From Smallanthus sonchifolius (taxonomy: Eukaryota > Streptophyta > Magnoliopsida > Asterales > Asteraceae), in NCBI GenBank assembly GCA_023525975.1, contig CM042022.1, forward strand, positions 26,771,001 through 26,835,000: a stretch of 64,000 bases of DNA, written 5' to 3'. The position numbers and the translations under genes were made by a program. Positions 10,078-22,055 of the stretch are shown piece after piece. How positions within the stretch are numbered: the stretch's first letter is position 1; each line of letters starts with the position of its first letter. A model generated the notes under the pieces. That model was not told the origin of the DNA, searched no databases, and worked only from the letters and a program-made list of their open reading frames with translations.

Positions 10078-12696
10078 TCAGTCATCTTGAATCTTCCCAT
10101 TTGGGACTTGTTTGACTTGAAGACCCAGAAAGAAATTTAGCTCACCCATTGAACTCATTTCAAACTTTGAGTGCATAAGGATCTCGAAGTCTTTACACAG
10201 CTTCTTCCTTATTGATCCAAAGATGATATCATCTACATAGATTTGTACCAGTAAGATTTCTCCCCCTTCATCTTTGATAAACAAGGTCTGGACAATGGAA
10301 CCTCTTCTAAAGTTGTTGCTTAGTAGATATCCAGACAAAGTTTCGTACCAGGCTCTTGGGGCTTGATGTAAGCCATATAGAGCTTTGTCTAGTTTGAACA
10401 CTTGGTTAGGATGTGCAGGATCTACAAAGCCTGGAGGCTGTTTGACATATACTTCTTCACCAATCTTCCCATACAGAAAGGCACTCTTGACATCCATTTG
10501 ATAGACCATGAAATTCTTGGATGCAGCATATGCCAGGAAGATTCTGATGGTCTCTAGTCTGGAAACAGGAGCAAAGACTTCATCATAGTCAATTCCCCCT
10601 TCCTGAGTGTAGCCTTGAGCTACAAGTCTGGCTTTGTTCTTGAATACAATGCCTCTCTCATCTTGCTTGTTCCTGAATACCCATCTTGTGCCAATGGCAG
10701 ATTGACCAGGTGGAAGATCAACAAGCTTCCAGACATCCTGTCTCTTGAATTACAGCAACTCTTCCTGCATTGCCTCAATCCAACTGCTGTGTTGCAGAGC
10801 TTCATCTATCTTCTTTGGTTCCACCTGAGATAGAAAACATGAAAATAAACATATATTGGCCTTATGAGATTTGCTTCTTGTTAGAACTCCTTGGTGAACT
10901 TGGCATATAATATTTTCCAGAGGATGTTTCTTGTTGATCCTTTGTGCTGGTAGCACCTCCAGCTGTATCCCTTGCTCAAGATTGCTTTGATTTTGATCAG
11001 GGATTTCTCCATTCATGGTTGAAGAGTCTTCAAGATCAACAGCTACATCAGTATTCTCAACAATGGTATTTGCAGCATCTACAGCATTTACCAAAGAGTC
11101 TTCATTCAAGTTTTCATTTTTAGACAAGCTGCTGCTGGTGACATTAGAGAGTGTGGTTCTGGCTGCACTTGATTCAATGGCTTCTCTAACAGATGGAGGA
11201 TCAATAGATGGTCTTCTCAGACTAATAGAAGATTTTGAAAAATCCAGTCTGTAGTCAGAGGAGGTGGAAACAGGTGTTTGAGTAGAGGAGAACTCCATAT
11301 TTGAGAAGATGAGAGGCTCAAATATTTGAGTGAAGGAGTCCATGTCAAAAAGCCAGTTTGGGCCTTTTCCCTGTTCACAGACAATGTGTTCTCTGCATTC
11401 CACATTGGCTGCTTCTTCCACAATTCTTGTTCTTGAGTTGAATACTCTGTAGGCCTTGGATATTGAGGAATAGCCCACAAAATATCCTTCATCAGATTTG
11501 GCACCAAACTTAGGAAGAACCCTATGTGTGATCAGAATTGTGCATGGACATCCAAAAGGTTTTAGAAATCCAATGTATGGAACTCTTTGCAACCATAGTT
11601 CATAGGGTGTCTTGTTGAGAGGCTTGACTATGAGAACTCTATTTTACACATTGCAGGTTGTGCTTACTGCTTCTGCCCAAAATGTGAGAGGCAGTTTTGA
11701 GTCAGCCAACATAGATCTTGCTGACTCAATTAGAGTTCTGTTTCTTCTTTCAGCAACTCCATTTTGTTGAGGAGTTCTTAGAGCACTGTATTGCCTTTCA
11801 ATTCCCTTGCTCTCACAAAAACAGTTCAAATTGTGGTACTTGAACTCTGTGCCCTGATCACACCTTATGATCTTCACCTTCTGATTGCTTTGATTCTCTA
11901 CCATAAGGATGAAGGATTTAAGGATCTCAGCAGTTTCATCTTTAGTTCTCAAGAAGTATACCCATGAGAATCTGGCGTAGTCATCAGTTATCACCAGACA
12001 GTATGACTTCTTGCCCGTTGACATAATATTTGTAGGACCAAAGAGATCCATATGCAGCAACTGTAGTGGAGTATCATTTGTATTCAAAGTCTTGGGCTTG
12101 TGAGAACTCTTGTGTTGCTTCCCTTTCAAACAAGCAATGCAGTGATCTTCTAGCTGGAATTATTTATCAGGAAGCCCTCTGACAAGATTGTCCTTCACCA
12201 ATTTGTTGATGGTTTTGATGTTAACGTGGCATAGTCTCCTATGCCAGAGAGTTGATTCATCAACTAAGGCTTTTGACAGAAAACAGGATACACTCCCAGA
12301 TGGAGTGACCTCATTCATGTCAAGCACATAGAGATTTTCTTTTCTCTTAGCAGTTAATAAAATCTTCTCTCGAGGAGGTTTGGATAAGCCAGGAGATAGT
12401 ACAAAGCATTCTTTGTCTGTGAAGAGCATCCAATGCTTTTGATCACAGACCTGGGAAACACTCATGAGATTGAAGTCCAATTCTTTGACATAGTTGACCT
12501 TATCAGTACTCATTCTTTCATTTGACACAGTCCCTTCTCCCATAATAGATCCTCCTTTTGAGTCACTCCCAAAGGCAACATATCCTCCATTGAAGTGTCT
12601 GAAGTTGGAGAGGATGGATCTGTTGCCTGTCATGTGCCTGGAACAACCACTGTCAACCACCCAGGTGTTATTCTTGTTACCTGGCTGCCGCTGCAC
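10078..12696 (-). pseudogene. Copia-1 pol: protease-region, integrase and reverse transcriptase
   Basis: One frame from 12696 to 10078. Order: DSGCSRHMTG near the N-terminus; the GAG-pre-integrase block LWHRRLCHVN (HHCC); integrase core with DLFGP, a TDDYARFSW block, the GTEFKYHN block and TPQQNGVAERRNRTL; RT with MDVKSAFLYG, LDKALYGLHQAPRAWYE and the catalytic LVQIYVDDIIFG. Stops at about 12160, 11644 and 10750; the last sits where a Gln codon is expected. Distal RT is deleted (see 9308). The enzyme copies DNA from the element's RNA in cytoplasmic particles and integrase inserts it; this copy cannot make a whole Pol. Confidence 0.9.
10260..10269 (-). promoter_or_regulatory. Internal PPT-like GAAGGGGGAG in RT
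   Basis: Minus-strand GAAGGGGGAG lies just before the YVDD coding segment, at the same codon position as CAGGGGGAG at 50688-50696 in copia-2. It resembles the true PPTs at 1769-1780 and 57203-57214. Coding constraint (Gly-Gly) may explain part of it. Confidence 0.35.
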
Positions 12697-12725
12697 ATGA
12701 GAGAGATCTAGTTAGTGGGAGGAAT

Positions 12726-15713
12726 CTAAGAGCTTGCATCCTTGAAGAAAAGGGTTCTTGGAATATCATATTCAACATGTGTGCATTCAACCGAACCAAT
12801 GATGATTCTTGAAGGGATAGAAGCTGGGATCTTGGCTTTCCATTGCTGAGGAGATGGTTTTCCAGTTCTCTTTAGTCTGTCAGCAGCTGTTGTTGCCTTG
12901 GCTGCAGATGGGTTTGCTTTATCAGCAGCAGATTTTGCTACTGATGACTTTAGCTTATCAGCAGCCGATTTTGTTGCTGCTGAGGACTTCGGCTTATCAG
13001 CAGTAGATTTTGTTGCTGCTGATGGTTTTGCTTGAGCAGCAGCAGACTTGGTTGCTGCTGAAGGCTTGTCCTTTGGTTTCTTAGGCTTGGCTTGATTACC
13101 AACATTTTTGCTGGCTGCTGATGGTTCAACAACCAATGTATGCTTATCCTTCTTTACCTTGTTGATGGAGGGCTTCTCTGTAGAGGTTCTCATACTGATA
13201 GGCTTTTGTTTAGGAGGGACTTGATGAAGGATCTGGTTGAAGGGATTAAAGTCATAATTTGCAGCAAAGTGGTCTGATTCACCACAGATGATGCAAGATT
13301 GTTGAGGCTTTGGCAGCTGCTTCCTTGGTGGGGAAAGAGAGTTTCTGAAGTGAGTTTCCTTGGCTTCAGAACTCCTTACCTTTCTGTTCTTGTGTGTCTT
13401 CTCAAAAGCATGTTGTTTGAGGTTTCTTTGCTGCTGAAGGTAGTAGAAGTAGGTGCTGGCAGTGTAGCTGTATTTTCCACAGACAAAGCATGATTTGGCC
13501 AGTTTGTCCCTTGAAAGGTAAACATAGTCCTTTCTTTTGAGTAGGTCTTTAAAGTTCCAGGGGTGAGCTTTGTTGTGCTCAAAGGTGGCCTCTTCCAATG
13601 TCTTTTAAACATATGGAATTCTTTCTCCAGGCGCATGACATATGTCAAACACCTTTCTTTGAGGCTTTGAGCTGTTGGATGTTGAAGACTGCCCCTTTTC
13701 AACATTTAGCTTTCTTCCTTCTGGAGGATAGCTGATTTTGATTTGTTTGAAAGGCATAGGAATCGGGACAGCTGGTAAAGGGACAAGAGTACTTGTTTGA
13801 ATGACTTCAAGAACAGGCGATGCAGGTATTTGTACTGGTGATGAGGCCTCCTCAGTTTTAGTGGACTCTGAGCAAGTTTACTCAGATTCTGACGAGGTAG
13901 TGCATTCTTGTACCAATGGTTCATGTCTTGAAGGATCAATATCTCGGTTGGCCTTTTCAAGATTTGAGAGATTGAAGCTTGGTTCATGGATGGCAACGTA
14001 GTCAGCAGGAGGTGCAACGGCTTGATATTGTTCAGCATGATACCCCAGACCAGTTTTTACCTTGTCATGAATTTGAGCATCCAAAAGTCTTTCCAGCTTT
14101 TTGGATGCAAATTCATATTTGTCAACATGAACTTTCTGTTCTGCCATTTCTACTCTGGTAGCTTTTAATCTAGCCAGTAGATCATCAATCTGAGTTTCAA
14201 GATTGGTTTGTTCAGGTTTTAGTAATGAAATCTCTTTCTTTAGGCGGTTAATTTTTTCTTTATAACTGTTTTCTACTTTTGTGAATTCAGATTTCATTTG
14301 ATGAAACTCTTCATTTTGATCTATAAGGTTTTGATTATGCTTTCTGTAACCTAACACCTTATCAATACAAGCTTGGGAACAGAGATGTTCATATACCTGA
14401 GGCGGTATCTCAGTTGTGTCTGCCATAAGAGCTTGGTTGTTAGCAGTCAAATCTTTATACTGGAAGTTTCAGTCAAAGTCAGAAGTTCCAACGGCTGAAC
14501 AAGCTGCAGTTTGAGCTGGAGGAGTAGCTTGTTGCTGTTGTTGTCTTGGTTGGGCTTAGTGAGCTTGTCTTGATTGAGGAGCTGCTGGGTTTGCCCTAGG
14601 TACCTTGCATTCTCTAGCAAAATGACCCAGTTGGTTACAGTTGTAACATTTTAATTTGCTTTTATCCAAGCCAACTCTAATGTTGGAGTTGTTACTTGGA
14701 ATGGGTCTTCCGGTTCTAGAGTAGAACCTTTTTGCTCTTATAGATAGCATGGCATACGAGTGATGTATGTCCATTTCTTCTAAGTCATCTGGATGGAAGC
14801 ATTCCAGATCCTACTTGATAAAGGACATGTTGCTTGAGTTTTCAGAAACAAAGGCAGCAGAGATTAGGGTTTGAGGAGGAGCTTCTAGGAGAAATGGTGA
14901 GGTGTTTGTTTGAGAGGTTGTAGTTTGGGGATGAGTGATGATGGGAGGATACTAGTTGCTTGAACTAGGACCTGAGTGGTTAGCATGGAGGGCAGAGGAG
15001 GTGGTGGTGGATGTTGAGGCTGTTTGGTAGCTTGAGCTTCTTTCTTTTGCCTGAATCATCTCTAGCTCATAGGTTTTTAGCATTCCAAAGAGCTCAGTCA
15101 TCTGGAGAGTCTTCAGATTCTCAGTTCTTCTGATGGACACTGTGTAGAGTGTCCAGCAACTCGGTAGAGACCTGATGAATTTCTTGAGAATATCTTCATT
15201 CTCCAGCTTCACCTTTGAGCACTGCAGCTCACCTACAAGATAGGTAAATCTGTTATATAAAACCGTTAGAGACTCACCTACCTTCCAGACGAAGTTTTCA
15301 TATTGCTGCTTCAGAATGCCTCTTCTGTTTTCTTTGACTTCTTCTGAACCAGCAAACATTTTTTCAAGAGCCTACCATAGCTCCTTTGCAGTTTTATAAC
15401 CTCTGAAGTTATGAAAAACTTCATTTGGTAAGCACATCTAGATGGCTCCCAAGGCTTTGAAGTCTACCTCCATTTTCTTGATGTCTTCATCAGAGTACTT
15501 GGAGGGTTCTTTGGGAACCAGTGCACCTCCGAAATCAGCAAAGGACACCATGGGTATGTATGGTCCATCTTGAATGGATTTCCACATTCCATATTCCTGA
15601 TAGCAGAAGAAGCTTTCCATTATGTTCTTCCACATATCGTAGTCTTCCCCAGACACCGGTCTTGGTGGTCTATTGATGCTTCCAATATCTTCAAATCCAT
15701 TGTTTTGAGCCAT
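12726..15713 (-). pseudogene. Copia-1 gag with in-frame stops
   Basis: One frame from ATG at 15713 (MAQNNGFEDIG) to the stop at 12726, with stops at 15438, near 15375, 14952, near 14817, 14556, near 14470, 13878 and near 13606. Features in order: UBN2-type capsid region (SLPSCWTLYTVSIR, ENLKTLQMTELFGML), CCHC knuckle CYNCNQLGHFAREC near 14650, a coiled coil (14100-14440), two more Cys-rich knuckle-like blocks (CFVCGKY, CIICGESDHFAANY), then Ala/Lys repeats of the SAATK/SAADK type (12880-13080). Several stops replace a codon one transition away from Gln or Trp. Gag forms the virus-like particle. Confidence 0.85.
12880..13080 (-). repeat. In-gag repeats whose codons match the LTR motif
   Basis: About five 10-13 residue repeats (SAATK/SAADK) are encoded by AAATCTGCTGCTGATAAG-type DNA. 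The LTRs carry AAATCTGCTGCGGATA on the same strand (for example near 1660 and 16480), so a coding repeat and a non-coding repeat share one sequence. Confidence 0.7.
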
Positions 15714-15817
15714 TTTGTTTTGATTTGTGATAGTGAGAGACTTTATCAAAGAGATAGTTTAGAATATAACCGAAGAATGATTAAACAAGTGTGAGTTTGT
15801 TTAATCTGTGAGCCAAA

Positions 15818-15829
15818 GCTCTGATACCA
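15818..15829 (-). promoter_or_regulatory. Primer-binding site of copia-1
   Basis: Minus-strand TGGTATCAGAGC, two bases inside the 5' LTR, is the plant initiator-Met tRNA complement that primes minus-strand DNA synthesis. Confidence 0.9.
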
Positions 15830-15831
15830 CT

Positions 15832-16623
15832 TGTAGGATCGGTAAATACAAGATGGTTCTATTCCAGTTGAGATTGGGGGAAACAATCACAACTTAATCA
15901 AAGTAAACAAGTAAACACAAGAAGTACTGATAAATGCAATTTGTATTAAGCTTCAATTGTTACAAGATTACAGAGAAAACTCTAAGAAAAGCATTGAGAT
16001 ACAATGACTCTAAGTACTACTTATATAGTAACTTAGAATCAAGATAGACCCTTGATTCTAAGGATCATATCTAACACAGACCGTTGATCTTGTATTGAAG
16101 CTATTCTACATATAATGACAATAAACACTATAAAGGTTAACTTTACTCAAACGTCTTCTTAGGCATCATTGCTTGCATGCTTGGAGAAGAGCGTTGTAGT
16201 GCTTTATTGTCTGCACCAGTGACATTCTTTCTGCATGGAGTGTGTCAGTGGTGTAGCCGAAAGTTGTCAGTGGTAATGGTTACTTTTGCTTTTGCAAGGC
16301 TGGTCAGCTGCAACGTTTGATCTTCAATGGATGAATAACTATCAGCAGCAGAGCGGTTGATCAACAGCAAGATGCAACCATCCAAAGCTGCTGATGATTT
16401 TCCTATCAGCAGCATCAAGTGTTGATACTGCTGAGAAGCCTATCCGCAGCAACTCTGGTCTTCAGCAGATAAGGCTATCCGCAGCAGATTTGTTCTTCAG
16501 CAGAAGAACAAGTATCCGCTGCAGATAAGCTTATCCGCAGCAGTTTGTTGGTCAGCAGCAAACTCTGAGATCAGCAGCATTTGTACTTAGAGAATTTTGT
16601 AGCCATCAGTCTTTATTTCTACA
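15832..16623 (-). repeat. 5' LTR of copia-1 (792 bp)
   Basis: Minus-strand start TGTAGAAATAAAG at 16623 and end GATCCTACA at 15832. A TATA-like box (CTATATAAG) is on the minus strand near 16025. Motif array 16300-16600. It abuts the broken integrase gene of gypsy-A at 16624. Confidence 0.9.
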
Positions 16624-17578
16624 CTCTTGCTGCTTTCAATCTTTCTTGTATTTGATCTACTTTATCAGTTGTTTCCTAAACAAGTTCAGGTCCTGACATT
16701 TGGTTTCCTCCAACTTCAGCCCAGCATACAACAGTTCGGCATTTCCTACCATATAAGGCTTCGAAAGGTGCCGCCTGAATGCTTATGTGATAACTATTTT
16801 TATATGAGAATTCCATTAGGGGTAGGTGATCATCCCAACTACCACCTAAATCTATCACACAGGCTCGAAGCATATCTTCTAAGCTCTGAATTGTTCTTTC
16901 ACTCTGCCCATTTGTTTATGGGTGATAAGCAGTGCTTAAATTCAGACGAGTTCCCATGGATTTTTGGAAACTTTGCCAGAATCGAGATGTAAAACGGCTA
17001 TCTCTATCTGACACTATGGATAATGGCACTCCATGTAAAGATACAATTTCATCTACATAAAGACGAGCCAATCTATCCATACTGAAGGTTTCTTTTGTTG
17101 GGAGAAAATTAGCAGATTTAGTTAATCTGTCAATGATAACCCAGATAGTATCATTTCCCCGACTGGTTCGAGGAAGTTTAGTAATAAAATCCATTGTTAT
17201 CATCTCCCATTTCCATACTGGTATTTCTAATTATTGTAATAAACCAGAGGGTTTCTAGTGTTATGCTTTTATTTGAGCGTAAGTAAGACATTTTGCAACA
17301 TGTATGACAATATCTTTCTTCATGCCAATCCACCAGTAATTGTTCTTTCGATTTTTATATATCTTATCACTTCCTAGGTGCATCATATAATTTGATTTAT
17401 ATGCTTCTTCGAGTATTCTTACCCGAAGATTTCCGTTAATCGGAACCCAGATTCTTTTATTCATACGAAGTATGTCATCGTCTCCTTTCACTAACTGTTC
17501 AATCATGCTCTTCATTCCTTCTTGTTCTAATTCTTCTTCTGTTTGAACAGAATGTTGAGCATCTTTAATTTGAGACAA
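16624..17578 (-). pseudogene. Gypsy-A integrase fragment
   Basis: Zinc-binding part with H..GSDKIY and CLTY where the family has CLTC, so one zinc ligand is lost. Core: MDFITKLPRTS, WVIIDRLTKSANFLP, VSDRDSRFTSRFWQS, then a stop after TAYHP near 16914, and EDMLRACVIDLGG with the third acidic residue region. It ends at the copia-1 boundary. It is in a different frame from the RT gene upstream. Confidence 0.85.
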
Positions 17579-17600
17579 GAGATCAATACGAAGTTCAAGT

Positions 17601-19226
17601 CTAAGAGCACGACCGTTTAGGTTTCTCTCTTTCTTTTCTACTTAAGGCATTTGCAACAACATTTGCCTTACCTTCGTGGTAACATATTTCACAATCATAG
17701 TCACTCAAGATCTCTAGCCATCTTCTCTGTCTCATGTTCAATTCTTTCTGACCAAAGATATATTTCAAACTTTTATCGTCAGTGTAAACTGTAAATTTAA
17801 CTCCATAGAGATAGTGTCTCCTTAATTTCAGGGAAAAAATTACGGCACCTAACTCTAAATCATAAGTTGTATAGTTCTTTTCATGAGTCTTTAACTGACG
17901 AGATGCATAGGCAATAACTTTGTTTCTTTGCAATAACACACAACCTAGACCGTTGTGTGAAGCATCACAATAGACTATAAAGTCTTCATTGCCATCTGGC
18001 AAGGCCAGTATAGGAGCATGAATCAGTTTTTCTTTTAAAGTTTGGAAAGCTTCCTCTTGCTTCATTCCCCATTCATACTTTATATTTTTGGGAGTTAAAG
18101 TAGTCAAAGGAATTGCAATCTTTGAGAAATCCTGAATGAATCGTCTGTAGTATCCTGCAAGACCCAAGAAACTACGGACTTCTGTCAGAGACTTTGGGAT
18201 TTCCCATTTGGATATAGCATCAATTTTGGATGGGTCTACTTGAATACCTTCTGCATTCACTATATGACCCGGAAATTGTACTTCTCTAAGCCAAAATTCG
18301 CACTTAGAGAATTTAGCACACAGTTTCTCTTTTCTCATAAGTTCAAGGATTGTTCTAAGATGGGTCCCGTGATCTTTCACATTTCTAGAATAAATAAGTA
18401 TATCGTCAATGAAAACGATAACAAATTTATCTAGGTAGAGTTTACAGATACGATTCATCATATCCATAAATGCGGCAGGAGCATTAGTAAGTCCAAACGG
18501 CATAACCGTGAACTCATAATGTCCATATCTAGTTCGGAAAGCAGTTTTAGGAATATCTTCCTCTTGAACTTTCAGTTGATGATATCCTGATCGAAGATAT
18601 ATTTTAGAAAAATGGCATGTGCCTTGTAACTGATCAAATAGATCATCGATTCTAGGAAGGGGAAAATGATTCATGATCGTTACTTTATTTAGCTCTCGAT
18701 AATTAATGCACATCCACATTGTACCGTCTTTCTTCTTGACGAAAAGAATTGGAGCACCCTAAGGAGATGAACTTGTGTGAATGAATCCTTTCTCTAGCAA
18801 TTCATCCAATTTATTCTTTAATTCTATAATTTTGGTTGGGGCTAAACGGTATGGAGCTTTGGCAATAGAAGCTATTCCTGGTACAAAATTGATTTCGAAT
18901 TCTACTTCTCTTTTAGGTGGTATACCTGGTAATTCATCTTGAAATACATCCGCATATTCAGCTACTACCTGTATATATTCAATCTTCTTTTCCTTTGTAT
19001 TGGTAGAAATCTGAACTAAGTATGCAATGCATCCCTTCTGAAGGCATTTAGTTGCTTTTAGTATTGAAATGATTCCTAGAGGTCGATTTTGTTTGTCGCC
19101 ATAGATTGTTAAAGGTTTTCCAGAAGGAATTTGGATTTCTATGGCCTTTTTATCACAAAGGATACGGGCTTGATTACTGGCTAACCAATCCATTCCTAAG
19201 ACAATATCAAATCCTGCTAATGTCAT
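17601..19226 (-). pseudogene. Gypsy-A protease end, RT and RNase H
   Basis: Starts in the retropepsin end (DIVLGMDWLASNQA), continues through LPGIPPKREVEF and SSP-stop-GAP (18759-18761, a Trp codon in relatives), then RT: LPRIDDLFDQLQG, FSKIYLRSGYHQL, VMPFGLTNAPAAF, VIVFIDDILIYS; and RNase H YCDASHNGLGCVL, ELGAVIF, YTDDKSL. The first catalytic Asp of RT (family FSKIDL) is Tyr here, so this RT would be inactive even without the stop. Confidence 0.9.
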
Positions 19227-19658
19227 AGGTATTAATCGTACAGGTATAATGTGTCCAGATATTGTGATAGTACAGTCTTCTAGAGATTCGGAGATTTTGA
19301 CGACATTTCCTTCGACCGTTTCTACTTCATAAATCTTATCTAGTGAAACTAAGGGCTTGTTTAATAGATTACAAAATTTATAATCTATAAAACTTAAATT
19401 TTCACCAGAATCAAATAATACTCTAGCATAAATATTATCAATGAGTAATGTACCAGTGACTACATCTGGAACAGCTGCAGCATCACGAGTGTTAAATACG
19501 AAGGCTCGTACATTCTTTTTATTTCCCTCATTGGCCTTTGCCTCACTAGATCTTGCTTGATTAAGCTTTGGGAAGGTTGATTTAAAATGGCCAGTTTATC
19601 CACAATTGAAACAGGAGATGTTTTTCTTCTTTGGGTAGTTTTCAAATGCATGCCCCAT
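19227..19658 (-). pseudogene. Gypsy-A gag end and protease start
   Basis: Fragments in more than one frame. A retropepsin-like LFDSG signature lies near 19420 with downstream hydrophobic strands. Upstream of it the nucleocapsid knuckle is damaged. The join to gag at 19659 needs a frame change. Confidence 0.6.
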
Positions 19659-20656
19659 CTACTTACAGAAATGACAATAAGTTTTCTTGAAGAAGCATTC
19701 TCTAGTATACCTCTTCTTGTAGATTTTGCATTTAGGGATGGAAGAATTAAATCCTTCTTTGGCAGGCTGATTTCTTTTCTTCCAAGGAGAATTATTTTTC
19801 TGATTCTCCGAAGCCCCCTTGGCCAATTCCCTTGCTTTCCCTTCCTGTTGTTTTCTTATCATGCTGTCAGTTAGGATTCCTCCTAGCTGCACGGCGGATG
19901 CTATGGTTTGAGGCATAGGAGCCTTGACCATATCTATGATTTCCTCCGCCAGACCCCAAATATATCTTTTGATTAGATTGGGTTCAGGGGTGGATAGATG
20001 TGGAACTAAACGAGCATATTCAAACATCTTGGAGACATACTCCTGATGTTTAGTTCCTTTAATGCGAAGATTTAAGAATTTAGTTTCAATTCTTTCTCTC
20101 TCGTTGATGGGACAGCATCTTTGAATCACCATTTCTTTGAATTCTTCCCATTCCATGGCATAAGCCTTGTGCCGACCCATGGCTTGTATGATAGAATTCC
20201 ACTATTCCAACGCCTCGTCTTTAAACAGATTTGATGCATAAAGCACCATATCTTCATCAGCACATTTACTGATGGAGATAACATATTCGGCTTTTTCCAG
20301 CCATCTCAGGGCTGGTACTGCTCCTTCACTTTATGCATACTCCAAAGGTTTACACCCTTGGAATGCACGGAAAGTACATCCCTTTTCATTTTCCTTTTCT
20401 TCCTAATTTCTTCATCATCATTTTACGAATTATCCCCATTCGAACTATGGTTTTCTACCCGCTTGTTTTTAGATTCAACAATTTTATTTTTTGCTTTATC
20501 TTCCTTCATAGCTTTTAAAATTTTAGGAAGAGCTTCCCCAATTCCTTCTACAACCATTTTCTTTATTTCTGCTTTCTGTTGCAGTTGTTCAGAATTTTCA
20601 TTTTGAATTTGTTTACTCTTGCCCCTTGTGTTATGAGATGGTCCTTGTTTCAACAT
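19659..20656 (-). pseudogene. Gypsy-A gag
   Basis: The core encodes MEWEEFKEMVIQRCCP, ETKFLNLRIKG, EYARLVPHLSTPEPNLIKRYIWGL and IRKQQEGKARELAKG, the retrotransposon gag family typical of plant chromoviruses, followed by a degenerate zinc knuckle (CKIYKKRYTRECF). The N-terminal part from 20656 is Lys/Glu-rich and is separated by stops and frame changes near 20180-20420. Confidence 0.8.
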
Positions 20657-21476
20657 TTTATTGAAAATAAGGAATTTATTAATATTCAGAATACATATTA
20701 CAGAGATCGGAAAGAAAATTACATATAACCCTGGTTACGGACATTTTCTAACATTTGTCTTAACGCTCTATTCTGGGCGTCTACAGATGCTAATCTATGA
20801 TTTTCTCTTTTCAATTCTGCTACTCGTTCCTGTAAGGCTCTTATATGATCATTATCAAAGTTTACTCATTTTCTTGAGGATTTTGTATATTCATAGGCTC
20901 ATAATACTTATATGGCCTATGAATCTTCTCTTTCTTCTCCTTCGGGAACGGGATTATTTTCATAATGGATTTCAGGTAATCCTTGATAATAATAAGGATT
21001 ATAATATGAATTTTATCAATAATCAGGATTCCGGCTTGCGGTCGTTGGGGCGGAATGAAAACTGATGGAAGGTACATAAGGATTTGTTGGAAGGTAATAA
21101 TCAGGACTCCGATAAGTACTTCTTGTATGTTTTGAACTTGTTCCAGTTTCTAAATCCATTTCATTCGTTGGTTGGAACTCATATCCAGGTGGAGCATATT
21201 TTTGAACATGAAAAGGACCTTTTTCTTTTCCAGTCATCTGAATATAACAAAATACTTTTATTTTACAAACTTAAATGGTAAATTATACTATTTATTACAT
21301 TTTGTAGATTAAAGTGGTTATCGTTGCAGAGTAGTACCTCCAACTAAAATGTTCCCAGGAAAGAATGACGGGTCTAGGAGAGATTTATACACCACTCTTT
21401 CCTTAGACAGAACATTTAGTTTGTCAAATAACTATATACTGGTCGGATAGTTACCCTTGGTCTATAGTGATGTAAT
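20657..21476 (-). other. Gypsy-A leader with short frame remnants
   Basis: Two overlapping short frames (21016-21237 and 20862-21077) with Pro/Tyr-rich wording (YAPPGYEFQPTNEMDLETG) and low-complexity DNA. They are probably broken pieces of the leading ORF at 21477 or of the gag N-terminus. No recognised domain. Confidence 0.4.
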
Positions 21477-22055
21477 TTATTCTTTCTTTTTATCTTTTCT
21501 TTTATTTTTCTTTTCTCTTTCGTCCTCTAGTTGACGAACCCTTTCCTTGAACCGCCTTGATTCTTTCTTCACTTCATCAGTTTCTCTTAAGGCATGGTCA
21601 AGGAATTCTATAGGTGTTCCAAGATGAGGGGAAGGATAATTATATGGAGGTGGAGGTTCACGAATACCAAAAAGTATATCATTATATAAATTGTGGTACG
21701 GATCATCGAGTCCATCGGTTGGTTCATTGATATATTCTTCCAGCATCGAGGGCAAAGTATAAGGATGTTCTTCACCCACTGGATAGAGGTATGGATCTCG
21801 AGTTTCTATTTCAGGTTCTGCTTCCTCCGGTATCTCCTGATACACTTCCTTCATTTCCTCGGTTGATACGTGCAGGTGTTCCGTAGGAGTTTGTATACGC
21901 ATCCTAGGTTTAGTAGATCTACTGGGTCCTGCCTCATTGGATCCACTCTTATGAACTGGAGATGGATTTTCCGTATTCCAGTTATCAAAATCAGATGCTC
22001 CCATCATCCATGAAGAGCTTGAACCATTTAGGTTCTCAGAGTTAGCTTGTGGCAT
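21477..22055 (-). CDS. Unknown ORF between the gypsy-A 5' LTR and gag
   Basis: 192 residues from the first ATG at 22055. Acidic and Pro-rich N-terminus, DPYLYPVGEEHPYTLPSMLEEY in the middle, and a basic coiled-coil-like tail rich in Arg, Glu and Lys (ERVRQLEDEREKKNKRKD). The open frame reaches about 45 codons upstream of this ATG without a Met; that part holds VVISDSEE and IIVISDDSP (22056-22106), which look like two SUMO-interacting motifs. It is not in frame with gag. I do not recognise the protein; whether it is translated is unknown. Confidence 0.45.
   Translation of the reverse strand: MPQANSENLNGSSSSWMMGASDFDNWNTENPSPVHKSGSNEAGPSRSTKPRMRIQTPTEHLHVSTEEMKEVYQEIPEEAEPEIETRDPYLYPVGEEHPYTLPSMLEEYINEPTDGLDDPYHNLYNDILFGIREPPPPYNYPSPHLGTPIEFLDHALRETDEVKKESRRFKERVRQLEDEREKKNKRKDKKKE

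Larger units (their letters stand above)
1055..16623 (-). mobile_element. Copia-1: Sirevirus-like Ty1/copia retrotransposon, rearranged
   Basis: LTRs with TGTAG...CTACA ends at 15832-16623 (5' side) and 1055-1768 (3' side) bracket a PBS, gag, pol in copia order (protease, integrase, RT, RNase H), a long third ORF and a PPT. The DSGCSRHMTG protease-region motif and large extra ORF are typical of the Sirevirus/Maximus-SIRE lineage. The 15.6-kb length is inflated by a 2.56-kb tandem duplication of RNase H through the N-terminal third ORF. Flanking pentamers are GGGGT (1050-1054) and CTCTT (16624-16628), so no target-site duplication is present. Many stops; not autonomous. Confidence 0.9.
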
